Of a stretch of DNA of 64,000 nucleotides, positions 8,585 through 16,395 are shown in pieces. How positions within the stretch are numbered: position 1 is the stretch's first letter; each line of letters starts with the position of its first letter. The stretch is from an uncultured Porphyromonadaceae bacterium (GTDB lineage: Bacteria; Bacteroidota; Bacteroidia; Bacteroidales; Muribaculaceae): the NCBI GenBank assembly GCA_946187345.1, contig CAMHQD010000005.1, positions 20,893-84,892 of the forward strand. Direction: 5' to 3'. Below the pieces are notes generated by a model that saw nothing but the letters and a program-made list of their open reading frames with translations, did not search any database and was not told the origin of the DNA. Position numbers and translations under genes: made by a program.

Positions 8585-9808
8585 ATGAAACCAATATCAC
8601 GATTACTCTTTTTGTCGGCATTGCTGCTCGCGTCACATAACGCGTGGGCACAGTCATCCGGCTACCCGAAACTTGACGCGTGGGTGCAGATTTGGAAAAC
8701 CGGACACCGCACTTACTTCGGATACCCCGTTAACCAGCAGTCACAGATGCGCGACTTCTATGAGTGGTACCTGTCGACCGGAATGGAGTCGGTGAACCTC
8801 AACAACGCCGGCGACCCGATGACCGACTCGCCGTGGACGATGTCGTCGCAGGCTTTTGAGCGCGATGTGATTGAGTATTTCGCTCCGCTATATGATTTCG
8901 ACAAGGACAACGTGTGGGGCATCGTGACCCATAGCGGCACCGATGGCAATAACCATGGCATATACTTCGGTGCCAACTATCTGAAGAATAAAACCCAAAA
9001 AGATCCGATAGTCTACGTGAGCGACGAGGCTCACTATTCCAACTTGCGTCTAACTGACCTGCAGAACCTTGACGTGCGATTAATCAAGAGCGACCGAATG
9101 GGCCGTATGATTCCCGAAGAGTTGGAGAAATCGTTGGACACTTCGCGACCCGCCCTGATTATTTACGCGATGGGATCAACGTTCAAGGGAGCCATCGACG
9201 ACATCCCCACTTTGAACGCTGTGCTTGCCGACCATCCGGAGTTGCCCGGCATCTACCGCCACGTTGACGCGGCTTTGTTTGGCGGCTACCTGCCGTTCAC
9301 GCGTTATCGCGATATGGTGAGCCAACGCGAATTGGACTACGAGTCCATCGCCATCAGCGGTCACAAGTTTTTCGGCATCGACTCGCCGTCGGGCTTGTTC
9401 TTGTGTACGCGCGATGTGTATGACAACCAGACGGACTTCAATGTGACGTATCTCAACTTCAACATGAAGATGATCAACTGTTCGCGCGACGCGGTGCAGC
9501 CGCTCAAGTTCTGGTGGCTGATACAGAAGGTGGGTACCGAGGGATGGACCCGTCAGGCCGAGCAAATGCTTGCCTGCACCGATTATCTGAAGCAGCGGCT
9601 CGACGAAATTGGCTGGCCCGCATGGCGTAATGAGTTCAGCAACACCGTCTTCTTCCGTCGTCCGTCCAAGCGTGTCATCTCGGAGTACACCCTCGCTTTG
9701 GGCCACGATGAGAACTTCGGCGGCGATTTGGCTCACGTCGTTGTGATGCAGCACGTGACCAAAGACAAAATCGACACCTTCATCAACACTCTCCTCAATG
9801 ACGATTAA
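8585..9808 (+). CDS. Exported PLP-dependent decarboxylase, histidine-decarboxylase-like
   Basis: The 407-residue protein aligns along its length with PLP-type (group II) histidine decarboxylases. Conserved points include HSGTDGNNHGIYFG (116-129), the PLP-stacking histidine in DEAHYS (H150), GSTFKGAIDD (197-206), HVDAALFGG with the PLP aspartate (D228), and the Schiff-base lysine in ISGHKFFG (K261). Unlike cytosolic homologues it begins with a typical Sec signal peptide (MKPISRLLFLSALLLASHNAWA, cleavage near residue 22), implying a periplasmic enzyme. No amino acid/amine antiporter lies alongside. The substrate is inferred; another amino acid is possible. ATG 8573 is an alternative start. A strong terminator follows at 9843-9895. 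Confidence 0.8.
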   Translation: MKPISRLLFLSALLLASHNAWAQSSGYPKLDAWVQIWKTGHRTYFGYPVNQQSQMRDFYEWYLSTGMESVNLNNAGDPMTDSPWTMSSQAFERDVIEYFAPLYDFDKDNVWGIVTHSGTDGNNHGIYFGANYLKNKTQKDPIVYVSDEAHYSNLRLTDLQNLDVRLIKSDRMGRMIPEELEKSLDTSRPALIIYAMGSTFKGAIDDIPTLNAVLADHPELPGIYRHVDAALFGGYLPFTRYRDMVSQRELDYESIAISGHKFFGIDSPSGLFLCTRDVYDNQTDFNVTYLNFNMKMINCSRDAVQPLKFWWLIQKVGTEGWTRQAEQMLACTDYLKQRLDEIGWPAWRNEFSNTVFFRRPSKRVISEYTLALGHDENFGGDLAHVVVMQHVTKDKIDTFINTLLNDD

Positions 9809-9842
9809 GTTTTAATTGACAAGAGAACAGGAGAGTTCTCAG

Positions 9843-9895
9843 AAAAGAGAACAGGAGCGCTTTGTAGGCAAGAGAAGTCGCTCCTGTTCTCTTTT
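9843..9895 (+). terminator. Strong rho-independent terminator
   Basis: Perfect 17-bp inverted repeat (9843-9859 with 9879-9895) containing GAGAACAGGAGCG, ending in a T tract. It closes the tsaD-cinA-decarboxylase segment. A partial direct copy of the left arm sits at about 9821-9833. Confidence 0.9.
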
Positions 9896-10293
9896 TTTCT
9901 ACTGTGTTCCTGTCTCGGCAATTTACGAAAATACGGGCAGTTGCTCCAACCCTGGAGCCAGTTGTGGGTTACAGCAAGCAAAAGACTGCCTCTGGAAGAG
10001 GCTCAATATACGTCACCCCACCGAGCATTCGCTCGGGTGTAATATAAATAACGCCCTCCGGGCTGAGGTCACTTCCACCTTGAGAATTGAATTATTATAA
10101 TTTGCGAAACTTCAATATAATGATTATCATTTAACCGCGAATTAAACGTATTTTGTTTTTCAATTACCCATGCGATTCGTTATATAGTCAATACTTTTCG
10201 GGAAATTTCAGAATTTTTTGTGAGCCTTCTTTTCTTGGTAGTTAAAGTTTGTTAAATATTATTGTTGTGTGGGAGTCGGAGAGTGGTGAGTGG
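9896..10293. other. Gene-free stretch with strung short hairpins, then AT-rich DNA
   Basis: No credible gene. Between about 9928 and 10075 four small GC hairpins follow one another (GCTCCA/TGGAGC, GCCTC/GAGGC, ACCGAGC/GCTCGGGT, GCCC/GGGC), the same architecture as the hairpin islands at 30360-30609 and 55448-55560. From about 10085 to 10290 the sequence is AT-rich without clear structure and leads into the rplM promoter. Confidence 0.6.
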
Positions 10294-10323
10294 TTGCCAT
10301 GTCGTGAAAATGTTGTACCTTTG
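10294..10323 (+). promoter_or_regulatory. Promoter of the L13/S9/S2/EF-Ts cluster
   Basis: TTG at 10294-10296, 19 bp spacer, TACCTTTG at 10316-10323. It predicts a transcript start near 10328 and a 5' leader of about 160 nt before rplM. Confidence 0.7.
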
Positions 10324-10327
10324 CGGC

Positions 10328-10489
10328 ACCGATTATATCCAACATTAACCAACGCTTGGAGCCATGGTGGGCATTTGGCCGTGTCTGCCGTGTGTACTTT
10401 GGGCAAAAATTTAACTATTTATCAGTAATCCTCCCTAACTCCCTCCTACTGAATGAAGGGAAGAAACGGAGAAACATTATTTTAAAGAA
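10328..10489 (+). promoter_or_regulatory. 5' leader of rplM, possible ribosomal-protein leader
   Basis: About 160 nt of untranslated RNA between the predicted transcript start and the GTG start of rplM. It contains a GCCAT/TGGC-containing segment (about 10360-10380) and the CCTCCC-type hairpin repeat (10427-10475) that ends 15 nt before the start codon. Autoregulatory leaders in front of ribosomal protein operons are common; none is proven here. Confidence 0.35.
10427..10475. repeat. CCTCCC-type hairpin repeat, copy 1 (before rplM)
   Basis: Pyrimidine-rich CCTCCC arm followed by purine-rich GAAGGG/GGAG arm. Same design and same position relative to the next start codon as 11488-11535 before rpsB; a third copy is at 18791-18830. 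Confidence 0.6.
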
Positions 10490-10969
10490 GTGGATACTTT
10501 AAGTTACAAGACCGTTTCGGCTAACGCCGCGACTGTCCAGAAAGAATGGGTAGTGGTCGATGCTACCGATCAGATTCTGGGTCGCTTGTGCTCGAAGGTT
10601 GCAAAACTCCTCCGTGGCAAGTACAAGCCCAACTTCACTCCGCACGTGGACTGCGGTGACAATGTGATTATTATCAATGCCGACAAGGTTCGCATGACCG
10701 GCAAGAAGTGGAATGAGCGCCAGTATGTGAGTTACACGGGCTATCCCGGTGGCCAGCGTTTCGCCACTCCGGCTATCCTGCAGGCGAAGAGCCTGCGTCG
10801 CGGCGGCAAGGCCGGCAAGCACCCCCTGTTCATCCATGTGGTGAAGGGTATGCTTCCCAAGAATCGCCTGGGTGCGAAGTTGCTCAACAACCTGTATGTG
10901 TACAACGGCAGCGAGCATCCCCACGAGGCGCAGCAGCCCAAGGCAATCGACATCAACACCCTTAACTAA
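10490..10969 (+). CDS. rplM: Large ribosomal subunit protein L13 (uL13)
   Basis: A 159-residue L13, an early-assembling 50S protein. The core motifs GRLCSKVAKLLRGK and VKGMLPKNRLG are present and the length is typical for Bacteroidota. The start is GTG at 10490: homology to other Bacteroidales L13 proteins begins at MDTLSYKTVSAN and there is no better ATG. First gene of the rplM-rpsI-rpsB-tsf cluster, 12 bp before rpsI. Confidence 0.97.
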   Translation: MDTLSYKTVSANAATVQKEWVVVDATDQILGRLCSKVAKLLRGKYKPNFTPHVDCGDNVIIINADKVRMTGKKWNERQYVSYTGYPGGQRFATPAILQAKSLRRGGKAGKHPLFIHVVKGMLPKNRLGAKLLNNLYVYNGSEHPHEAQQPKAIDINTLN

Positions 10970-10981
10970 GCAATCGGAGAT

Positions 10982-11371
10982 ATGGAAAACAAGATCAATG
11001 CAGTTGGCCGCCGCAAGGCAGCAGTCGCCCGCGTTTTTGTCAGCGAGGGCACCGGTGTGATCACCATCAACAAGCGCACTCTGGCCGAGTATTTCCCCTC
11101 GCCGATTCTTCAGTTTATCGTCAAGCAGCCGCTGACAACCCTCGATGTTGCCGAGAAGTATGACATTCAGGTCAACCTTGACGGTGGTGGCTACAAGGGC
11201 CAAGCCGAGGCTTTGCGTCTGGCTATCGCCCGTGCGCTGGTTAAGATTAACGCTGATGACAAGAGCGCTTTGCGCAAGGAAGGCTTTATGACTCGCGACC
11301 CGCGTGTTGTCGAGCGTAAGAAGCCGGGTCAGCCCAAGGCTCGCAAGCGCTTCCAGTTCAGCAAGCGTTAA
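10982..11371 (+). CDS. rpsI: Small ribosomal subunit protein S9 (uS9)
   Basis: A 129-residue S9. It has the N-terminal GRRKAAVARVF motif and the basic tail ending in QFSKR, whose terminal arginine reaches the ribosomal P site in this family. Coupled to rplM as in most bacteria. Confidence 0.97.
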   Translation: MENKINAVGRRKAAVARVFVSEGTGVITINKRTLAEYFPSPILQFIVKQPLTTLDVAEKYDIQVNLDGGGYKGQAEALRLAIARALVKINADDKSALRKEGFMTRDPRVVERKKPGQPKARKRFQFSKR

Positions 11372-11444
11372 CGAGAGTTTAGTATCTAAACCGTGTCGAC
11401 TCACGTGCCGCGCGAGCGCTGCATGACTACCCCACGGTTGGATG

Positions 11445-11535
11445 TCCTCCGTCATCAAGGAGGAACATTATTAACAAGAAAGTAAACAATCCTCCCCCAA
11501 GCCCTTCCTAAATTAGAGGGTAGAAGAGGAGAAAT
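11445..11535 (+). promoter_or_regulatory. Structured region upstream of rpsB
   Basis: The 180-bp gap between rpsI and rpsB holds a TCCTCC/GGAGGA hairpin (11445-11464) and then the second CCTCCC-type hairpin repeat (11488-11535), whose purine-rich GGAG arm lies about 17 nt before the rpsB ATG. It could control translation of S2, but there is no proof. Confidence 0.4.
11488..11535. repeat. CCTCCC-type hairpin repeat, copy 2 (before rpsB)
   Basis: CCTCCCCCAAGCCC arm followed by AGAGGG...GAGGAG, ending 16 nt before the rpsB start. Related to the copies at 10427-10475 and 18791-18830. Confidence 0.65.
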
Positions 11536-11551
11536 TTCAAAAAACAAAAAA

Positions 11552-12367
11552 ATGCAAATTCCCACATTTGAACAACTGCTGGAGGCCACGTGCCACTTCG
11601 GTCACCTCAAGCGCAAATGGAACCCCGCAATGGCTCCTTATATCTTCATGGAGCGCAACGGTATCCACATCATCGACCTTTACAAGACGCAGGCCATGCT
11701 TGACCGCGCTGCTCAGGCTTTGGCGAACATCGTTCGTCAGGGTCGCGACGTTCTTTTCGTCGCCACCAAGAAGCAGGCCAAGCAAGTCGTCGCCGACCAC
11801 GCCCAGAGCGTCGGCATGCCGTTTGTGATTGAGCGCTGGCCCGGTGGTATGCTCACCAACTTTGGCACCATCAAGAAGGCTGTTCGCAAGATGACGACCA
11901 TCGACAAGATGATGGAGGACGGCACGTTTGACAACATGTCGAAGCGTGAGCGTCTGCAGATTACCCGCCAGCGTGCCAAGTTGGAGAAGAACCTCGGTTC
12001 GATCGCCAACATGAGCCGCCTGCCGGCCGCTCTGTTTGTGGTCGACGTGCTGAAGGAGCACATTGCCGTCGCTGAGGCCAACCGCCTGGGTATTCCCGTG
12101 TTTGCGATGGTCGACACCAACAGTGACCCCTCCAACATTGACTATGTAATTCCCGCCAATGACGACGCGTCGAAGAGCATTGATTTGATTATGGCCACGT
12201 TGTGTGCCGCCATCAAGGAGGCTGTTGCCGAGCGTAAAGCCGGTGAGCCTTCGGAGCCTGCCGAGGGCGAGCAGGGAGAGCGTCAGCCGCGTGAGCGCCG
12301 TCGTCGTATGGTGCGTCGCCGCGGCGACGATGAGGCCCCTGCCGCAGAGGCCCCTGCTGCCGAGTGA
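11552..12367 (+). CDS. rpsB: Small ribosomal subunit protein S2 (uS2)
   Basis: A 271-residue S2, the late-assembling 30S protein that recruits bS1 where that is present. The core is complete (CHFGHLKRKWNPAM, FVATKKQAKQVV, ERWPGGMLTNF). From about residue 230 it has a low-complexity tail, first Glu/Pro-rich, then Arg-rich, then Ala/Glu/Pro-rich, an extension I recall from Bacteroidales S2 proteins. tsf follows after a heptad array and a stem-loop. Confidence 0.97.
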   Translation: MQIPTFEQLLEATCHFGHLKRKWNPAMAPYIFMERNGIHIIDLYKTQAMLDRAAQALANIVRQGRDVLFVATKKQAKQVVADHAQSVGMPFVIERWPGGMLTNFGTIKKAVRKMTTIDKMMEDGTFDNMSKRERLQITRQRAKLEKNLGSIANMSRLPAALFVVDVLKEHIAVAEANRLGIPVFAMVDTNSDPSNIDYVIPANDDASKSIDLIMATLCAAIKEAVAERKAGEPSEPAEGEQGERQPRERRRRMVRRRGDDEAPAAEAPAAE

Positions 12368-12370
12368 CAA

Positions 12371-12391
12371 TAGCGTGTAGCATGTAACTAA
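12371..12391 (+). repeat. Heptanucleotide array (unit TAGCGTG-like)
   Basis: Three 7-nt units directly after the rpsB stop. TAG at 12371, TAG at 12378 and TAA at 12385 cover all three frames. The TAGCGTG unit recurs in the array after tsf (13494-13521). Confidence 0.65.
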
Positions 12392-12394
12392 TGC

Positions 12395-12443
12395 AGTGGT
12401 GGCTCCGCGATGTCGCTCGACTTGACAATGCGGTGTCACCACT
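12395..12443 (+). promoter_or_regulatory. Stem-loop between rpsB and tsf
   Basis: AGTGGTG (12395-12401) pairs with CACCACT (12437-12443) and CCGC (12405-12408) with GCGG (12430-12433), around a symmetric 3x3 internal loop. It has only a weak T-rich tail, so it may be an attenuator or processing site rather than a full terminator. Confidence 0.5.
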
Positions 12444-12491
12444 ACTTTAAAAATTAAGAATCAACAATACAAAAACATCAAATACAGAACA

Positions 12492-13490
12492 ATGGCTGTA
12501 ACAATTGAAGACATCAAGAAACTGCGCAACCTGACCGGTGCCGGCTTGAGTGACTGCAAGAAGGCTTTGATCGAGGCCGAGAACGATTTGGATAAGGCTG
12601 TGGAGTTGATCCGCAAGCGTGGTCAGGCTATCGCCGCCAAGCGTGAGGATCGCGATGCCGCTCAGGGTGTGGCTTTGGCCAAGACAGTTGGCGAGTTTGC
12701 CGCCATCGTCGCCCTGAAGTGCGAGACCGACTTTGTGGCTGCCAACGAGAAGTTTGTTGGCCTTGCTAACCGTATTCTTGACGCCGCCGTTGAGGCTCGC
12801 GTGAAGAGCATGGACGAACTGCAGGCGCTGGTGATAGACGGCAAGACTGTGCCCGAGTTGATAACCGAACTGAGCGGTATTACCGGCGAGAAGATGGAGT
12901 TGGGCGCATACGAGTGCCTTGAGGCTCCGTTCAACGTGATTTATAACCACTTCAACAAGAAGTTGGCGACCATCGTGTCGTTCAACAAGGCTGAGGTTGA
13001 TCCCGATGTGGCCAAGGGCGTTGCCATGCAGGCCGCGTCGATGAACCCGACCGCCGCCACCCGCGACCAGATTCCTCAGAGCGTGATTGACGAGGAGTTG
13101 CGCATCGCCGTTGACAAGACTCGCGATGAGTTGGTGAAGAAGGCTGTTGAGGCCGCGTTGAAGAAGGCCGGTTTCAATCCTTACTACTGCGCCACCGAGG
13201 AGCACCAGGACGAGGCTGTCCGCAAGGGCTACATGACCGAGGAAGATGTCGCCAAGGCTCGCGAGATTATGAAGACTACCGCCGAGCAGAAGGCCGCGTC
13301 GCTTCCCGAGCAGATGATTCAGAACATCGCTCAGGGTCGCCTTGGCAAGTACTTCCAGGAGAACGTGCTGATGGAGCAGAACTACGAGGCCGCCGAGGGT
13401 GAGAAGATCACGGTTGCCGAGTTCCTGGCCCGCAGCGACAAGGAGTTGAAGGCAATTGCCCTGAAGCGTGTGAACCTGAACGTCGACTAA
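12492..13490 (+). CDS. tsf: Translation elongation factor Ts
   Basis: Nucleotide exchange factor for EF-Tu. The 332-residue protein has the N-terminal UBA-like domain (IEDIKKLRNLTGAGLSDCKK) and the conserved core starting FAAIVALKCETDFVA. Length is typical for Bacteroidota EF-Ts. Last gene of the translation cluster, closed by the terminator at 13525-13555. Confidence 0.97.
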   Translation: MAVTIEDIKKLRNLTGAGLSDCKKALIEAENDLDKAVELIRKRGQAIAAKREDRDAAQGVALAKTVGEFAAIVALKCETDFVAANEKFVGLANRILDAAVEARVKSMDELQALVIDGKTVPELITELSGITGEKMELGAYECLEAPFNVIYNHFNKKLATIVSFNKAEVDPDVAKGVAMQAASMNPTAATRDQIPQSVIDEELRIAVDKTRDELVKKAVEAALKKAGFNPYYCATEEHQDEAVRKGYMTEEDVAKAREIMKTTAEQKAASLPEQMIQNIAQGRLGKYFQENVLMEQNYEAAEGEKITVAEFLARSDKELKAIALKRVNLNVD

Positions 13491-13493
13491 CTT

Positions 13494-13521
13494 TAGAGTG
13501 TAGTCTATAGCGTGTATAACT
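13494..13521 (+). repeat. Heptanucleotide array (unit TAGCGTG-like, four copies)
   Basis: Four 7-nt units starting 3 nt after the tsf stop. TAG at 13494, 13501 and 13508 covers all three frames. Confidence 0.7.
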
Positions 13522-13524
13522 GAT

Positions 13525-13555
13525 GTGCGGTGGTCTCAATGAGAGGCCGCCGCAC
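13525..13555 (+). terminator. Rho-independent terminator after tsf
   Basis: A 13-bp stem (GTGCGGTGGTCTC with its partner, two G-T pairs) and a 5-nt loop, followed by TATTTGTTTTT. Confidence 0.85.
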
Positions 13556-13586
13556 TATTTGTTTTTCAAAAAAATATTAAATTTCA

Positions 13587-13616
13587 TTGTCGTTACAGGA
13601 AAAATATGTAACTTTG
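13587..13616 (+). promoter_or_regulatory. Promoter of the exopolysaccharide operon
   Basis: TTG at 13587-13589, 19 bp spacer, TAACTTTG at 13609-13616. It predicts a transcript start near 13621 and a leader of about 180 nt. I see no flanking inverted repeats that would suggest an invertible promoter. Confidence 0.7.
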
Positions 13617-13638
13617 CAAACAAATATGGCCACTACAA

Positions 13639-13736
13639 TAGGTCTTATAGGACCTGTGGTGGATGTTTCGAAATGGAATTAATATTCCATGTTGAATTAT
13701 TTCTTTGGGTTTCAATTTGTTAAGTGAAATCCAAAG
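13639..13736 (+). promoter_or_regulatory. Three-hairpin leader of the polysaccharide operon
   Basis: Three successive hairpins lie in the untranslated leader: AGGTC/GACCT (about 13640-13655), ATGGAAT/ATTCCAT with loop TAAT (13673-13690), and a 12-bp stem CTTTGG.TTTCA with one G-T pair (13703-13736) followed by a T-rich stretch. In Bacteroides capsule loci the UpxY protein acts on the leader of its own operon to prevent premature termination, so these hairpins are candidate pause, termination or recognition sites. Confidence 0.6.
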
Positions 13737-13802
13737 CACCAAAGATTTGTTATTTTGTCAACAACAAGCACCCCATCGACCATTATTCAAATCGAGCAAT
13801 CC

Positions 13803-14384
13803 ATGTCGTCGCTGCCCGCGTTGTGGCACGCGATGCGTGTGACTTATCGTCGTGAACTTCAAGTGAAGCAGATGATTGATGACTTGGGTATAGACGATGT
13901 AGACACCTATGTGCCGTTGCGCCGAGTGAGCAAAGTGACGCGACGCGGAGTGAAGACAGTGGTCAACGAGCCGGCGGTGCACAACCTGCTTTTCGTCAGA
14001 GCGCGTCGGGAGTGGCTGCAGGAGTTCAAGAGCCGTGTGCCTCACCTGCAGTACTTGACGATGCGCAGCGGCGGTCGCAGTGTGCCCATTGTTGTGCCGG
14101 ACGGGCAGATGGACGCGTTCATCGCGTTGTCGCGCAGCGCCGGCGATAATGCCGTCTACTTCGCACCCGGCGAGTTGGACCTGCGCCGCGGCACTCGCGT
14201 GAGGCTTCACGGCGGCTTGTTGGACGGCGTGCAGGCCACCTATGTGAAACTTGCCGGCCGCCGTAACCGTCAGATTGTCGTAGAGATCGACGGTGTGGTG
14301 TCTATTGCCACGGCGACGGTCTCTCCGGACTATATTGAAGTTATTGAGCCATCAAAATCTCAAAATTCAAATTCGCTATCATAA
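13803..14384 (+). CDS. UpxY-type NusG paralogue (transcription antiterminator of polysaccharide operon)
   Basis: A 193-residue specialised NusG-like protein. The N-terminal NGN domain begins PALWHAMRVTYRRELQVKQ, a form typical of capsule-locus UpxY proteins, and a KOW-like segment follows at about 135-175 (GTRVRLHGGLLDGVQATYVK). Such factors join RNA polymerase in the operon leader and allow transcription through a long polysaccharide cluster. It is the first gene of a cluster of about 17 kb. ATG 13803 is chosen because homology starts just after it; the frame stays open to TTG 13755. No UpxZ-like inhibitor gene is visible. Confidence 0.85.
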   Translation: MSSLPALWHAMRVTYRRELQVKQMIDDLGIDDVDTYVPLRRVSKVTRRGVKTVVNEPAVHNLLFVRARREWLQEFKSRVPHLQYLTMRSGGRSVPIVVPDGQMDAFIALSRSAGDNAVYFAPGELDLRRGTRVRLHGGLLDGVQATYVKLAGRRNRQIVVEIDGVVSIATATVSPDYIEVIEPSKSQNSNSLS

Positions 14385-14413
14385 CGTATCAACTGTTCCA
14401 GAACTTCTCATCT

Positions 14414-15568
14414 ATGACATCGTTTTTGATTCTCACATTGACTTTTCTGCTGAGCGTTGGCATCTCGTCGATAATTATTCCGGCGATAATTCGTTTCGCG
14501 TTCAAGAAGCAGTTATTTGATGAGCACAACGAGCGCAAGATCCACAACGGCGCAGTGCCCCGGTTGGGCGGATTGGCTTTTTTCCCGGTGACAATATTCT
14601 GCATGGCTATTATAGTTGCAGTGATTAATATCGTGTTCAGTCCCGGCGCCGATCCGTCCAAACACACGTTTATCGACCACTTTGCGAGTGCTGAGTGGAT
14701 GCTTGAGGTGGGCCCGAGTCTGCTAATGGGTTTCAGCGCGGTGATGATTCTTTATGTTGTCGGCATTATTGACGACGTCCATGGTTTGAAATATCGCAGC
14801 AAATTTGTCGCACAGTTTGTAGCCGGCCTCTTGATTTGTGCCAGTGGCATATATATCAACAACTTCCACGGCGTGTTCGGGTTATATGAGTTGCCCGTGT
14901 GGGCCGGTTGGACGTTGACGATTTTCGCGATTATGTTGGTGACAAATGCCATCAACTTTATTGACGGCATTGACGGCTTGGCGAGCAGCATCAGCAGTAT
15001 CGCCCTGATTTACTATGCCATCGTGTTTGGCGTGACGGCCCACATGGGTTATGTGATGATGCTTGTGGCGATTCTTGGCAGCATTCTGCCGTTCTTGTGG
15101 TATAATGTGTTTGGCACAGCCGAGCGTCATAACAAGATATTCATGGGCGACACCGGCTCCCTGTTTCTCGGCCTTGTGCTGGCAACGGTGGGGTCGGTTC
15201 TTTGTATGGAACTCAGTGATGAGCCGGGCTTGAAGCCCAATGCTTTCGCGCTGGTGTTCGCTCCGCTGATGGTGCCTTGCTATGACGTGTTGCGTGTGAT
15301 TATCCACCGCGTGCGCAACCACCGCAACCCTTTCAAGCCCGACCGTAACCACTTCCATCACCGCTTGATGGACAGCGGTTTGGGTCAGCACGCTGCCTTG
15401 GGCGCGATGATTGCGGTAGATGTGTTTATGATTGCGCTTGCCGTGGTGAGTTCCATTTGGCTGGATATCAATCTGGTGCTTGCGATAACGCTCGCATTCT
15501 GGTATTTGCTCGGCTTGTGGTTATCGCGCCGCATTAAGACGAAGAATATAAATCAAACAAACATATAG
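14414..15568 (+). CDS. WecA/TagO-like undecaprenyl-phosphate sugar-1-phosphate transferase
   Basis: Initiating transferase of the polysaccharide: it loads an N-acetylhexosamine-1-phosphate onto undecaprenyl phosphate at the inner membrane. The 384-residue polytopic protein has the MraY/WecA family motifs PRLGGLAFF, the catalytic Asp pair in VGIIDDVHGLKYR, NFIDGIDGLAS, FMGDTGSLFLG and the histidine-rich NHFHHRLMD loop. It starts 29 bp after the UpxY-like gene and ends 1 bp before the export gene. The UDP-ManNAc dehydrogenase downstream would fit a GlcNAc-initiated, ManNAcA-containing unit, which is an inference. Confidence 0.9.
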   Translation: MTSFLILTLTFLLSVGISSIIIPAIIRFAFKKQLFDEHNERKIHNGAVPRLGGLAFFPVTIFCMAIIVAVINIVFSPGADPSKHTFIDHFASAEWMLEVGPSLLMGFSAVMILYVVGIIDDVHGLKYRSKFVAQFVAGLLICASGIYINNFHGVFGLYELPVWAGWTLTIFAIMLVTNAINFIDGIDGLASSISSIALIYYAIVFGVTAHMGYVMMLVAILGSILPFLWYNVFGTAERHNKIFMGDTGSLFLGLVLATVGSVLCMELSDEPGLKPNAFALVFAPLMVPCYDVLRVIIHRVRNHRNPFKPDRNHFHHRLMDSGLGQHAALGAMIAVDVFMIALAVVSSIWLDINLVLAITLAFWYLLGLWLSRRIKTKNINQTNI

Positions 15569-15569
15569 G

Positions 15570-16364
15570 ATGAAAACTAGTAAACTTTTCATTGCCGCCG
15601 CGGCCGCATTGCTGCTATCGGCATGCTCGACACCCAAGTTGGGTTACTTTCAGGATGTGCAGAGCGGTCAGTTGCACCAGTTGCAGCGCCCGACGTATGT
15701 GAAGATTCAGCCGGGTGATAAACTTTCCATTTTGGTCAGCAGCAAAAATCCGGAATTAGCCTATCTCTACAACCTGCCTGTTGTGGGGCATTATCAGTCA
15801 TCGACAAGTGGCAAAGGTTTAACGACCAGCACTGTGACCAATTACACGGTTGACGCTGAAGGAAACATTCAGTTCCCGGTGCTTGGCAAGATGCACATTG
15901 GCGGTATGACGCGCAATGAGATTGCCGAGTACGTTCGCACTCAACTGGTGAACGGAGACCACCTGAAAGACGCGACGGTGACGGTTGACTTCCTGGACAT
16001 GTACTTTGGCGTGATGGGTGAGGTGAAGACTCCCGGCCGGTTTATCATCGACCACGACAACATCACGCTGCTTGACGCGTTGACCCGTGCCGGTGACTTG
16101 ACTATTAACGGTGTGCGTAACAATGTGTTGGTAATGCGCACCGAGAACGGTCAAGAGACGGCCTATCGTGTTGACCTGACGAATGCCGATAACCTCTATA
16201 GCTCTCCGGCATTTTATGTCAAGCAGAACGATATTATCTATGTTGAGCCCAACGCCAAGCGCGCCCGCGAGTCGACGGGTACGGGCAACGCGTTCCAGAA
16301 TCCGTCGTTATGGATTTCGCTGGCCTCGCTGTTGACAACGATTACTGTGCTAATTGTGAAGTAA
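15570..16364 (+). CDS. Wza-like polysaccharide export lipoprotein
   Basis: A 264-residue outer-membrane export component. It has a lipoprotein signal peptide with the lipobox LLSACS (lipidated Cys at about residue 19), a Poly_export (SLBB-type) domain starting YVKIQPGDKLSILVSSKNPEL, and a second SLBB segment (GVMGEVKTPGRFIIDHDNITLLDAL). A hydrophobic C-terminal segment (LWISLASLLTTITVLIVK) is present, as in Wza-like proteins that span the outer membrane. It works with the Wzc-like kinase encoded next. Confidence 0.92.
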   Translation: MKTSKLFIAAAAALLLSACSTPKLGYFQDVQSGQLHQLQRPTYVKIQPGDKLSILVSSKNPELAYLYNLPVVGHYQSSTSGKGLTTSTVTNYTVDAEGNIQFPVLGKMHIGGMTRNEIAEYVRTQLVNGDHLKDATVTVDFLDMYFGVMGEVKTPGRFIIDHDNITLLDALTRAGDLTINGVRNNVLVMRTENGQETAYRVDLTNADNLYSSPAFYVKQNDIIYVEPNAKRARESTGTGNAFQNPSLWISLASLLTTITVLIVK

Positions 16365-16395
16365 AATTATTTATAGATATTTCAATTCCAGATTT

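Noticed and set aside
9816..10100. 94-codon plus-strand frame after the decarboxylase
   Set aside because: It crosses the strong terminator and the hairpin relics; the protein would be low-complexity repeat translation.
10499..11458. 319-codon minus-strand frame opposite rplM and rpsI
   Set aside because: Antisense to two well-conserved ribosomal genes; no recognisable product.
11537..12442. 301-codon minus-strand frame opposite rpsB
   Set aside because: Shadow of S2; composition (His, Leu, Gly, Asn rich) matches other antisense frames.
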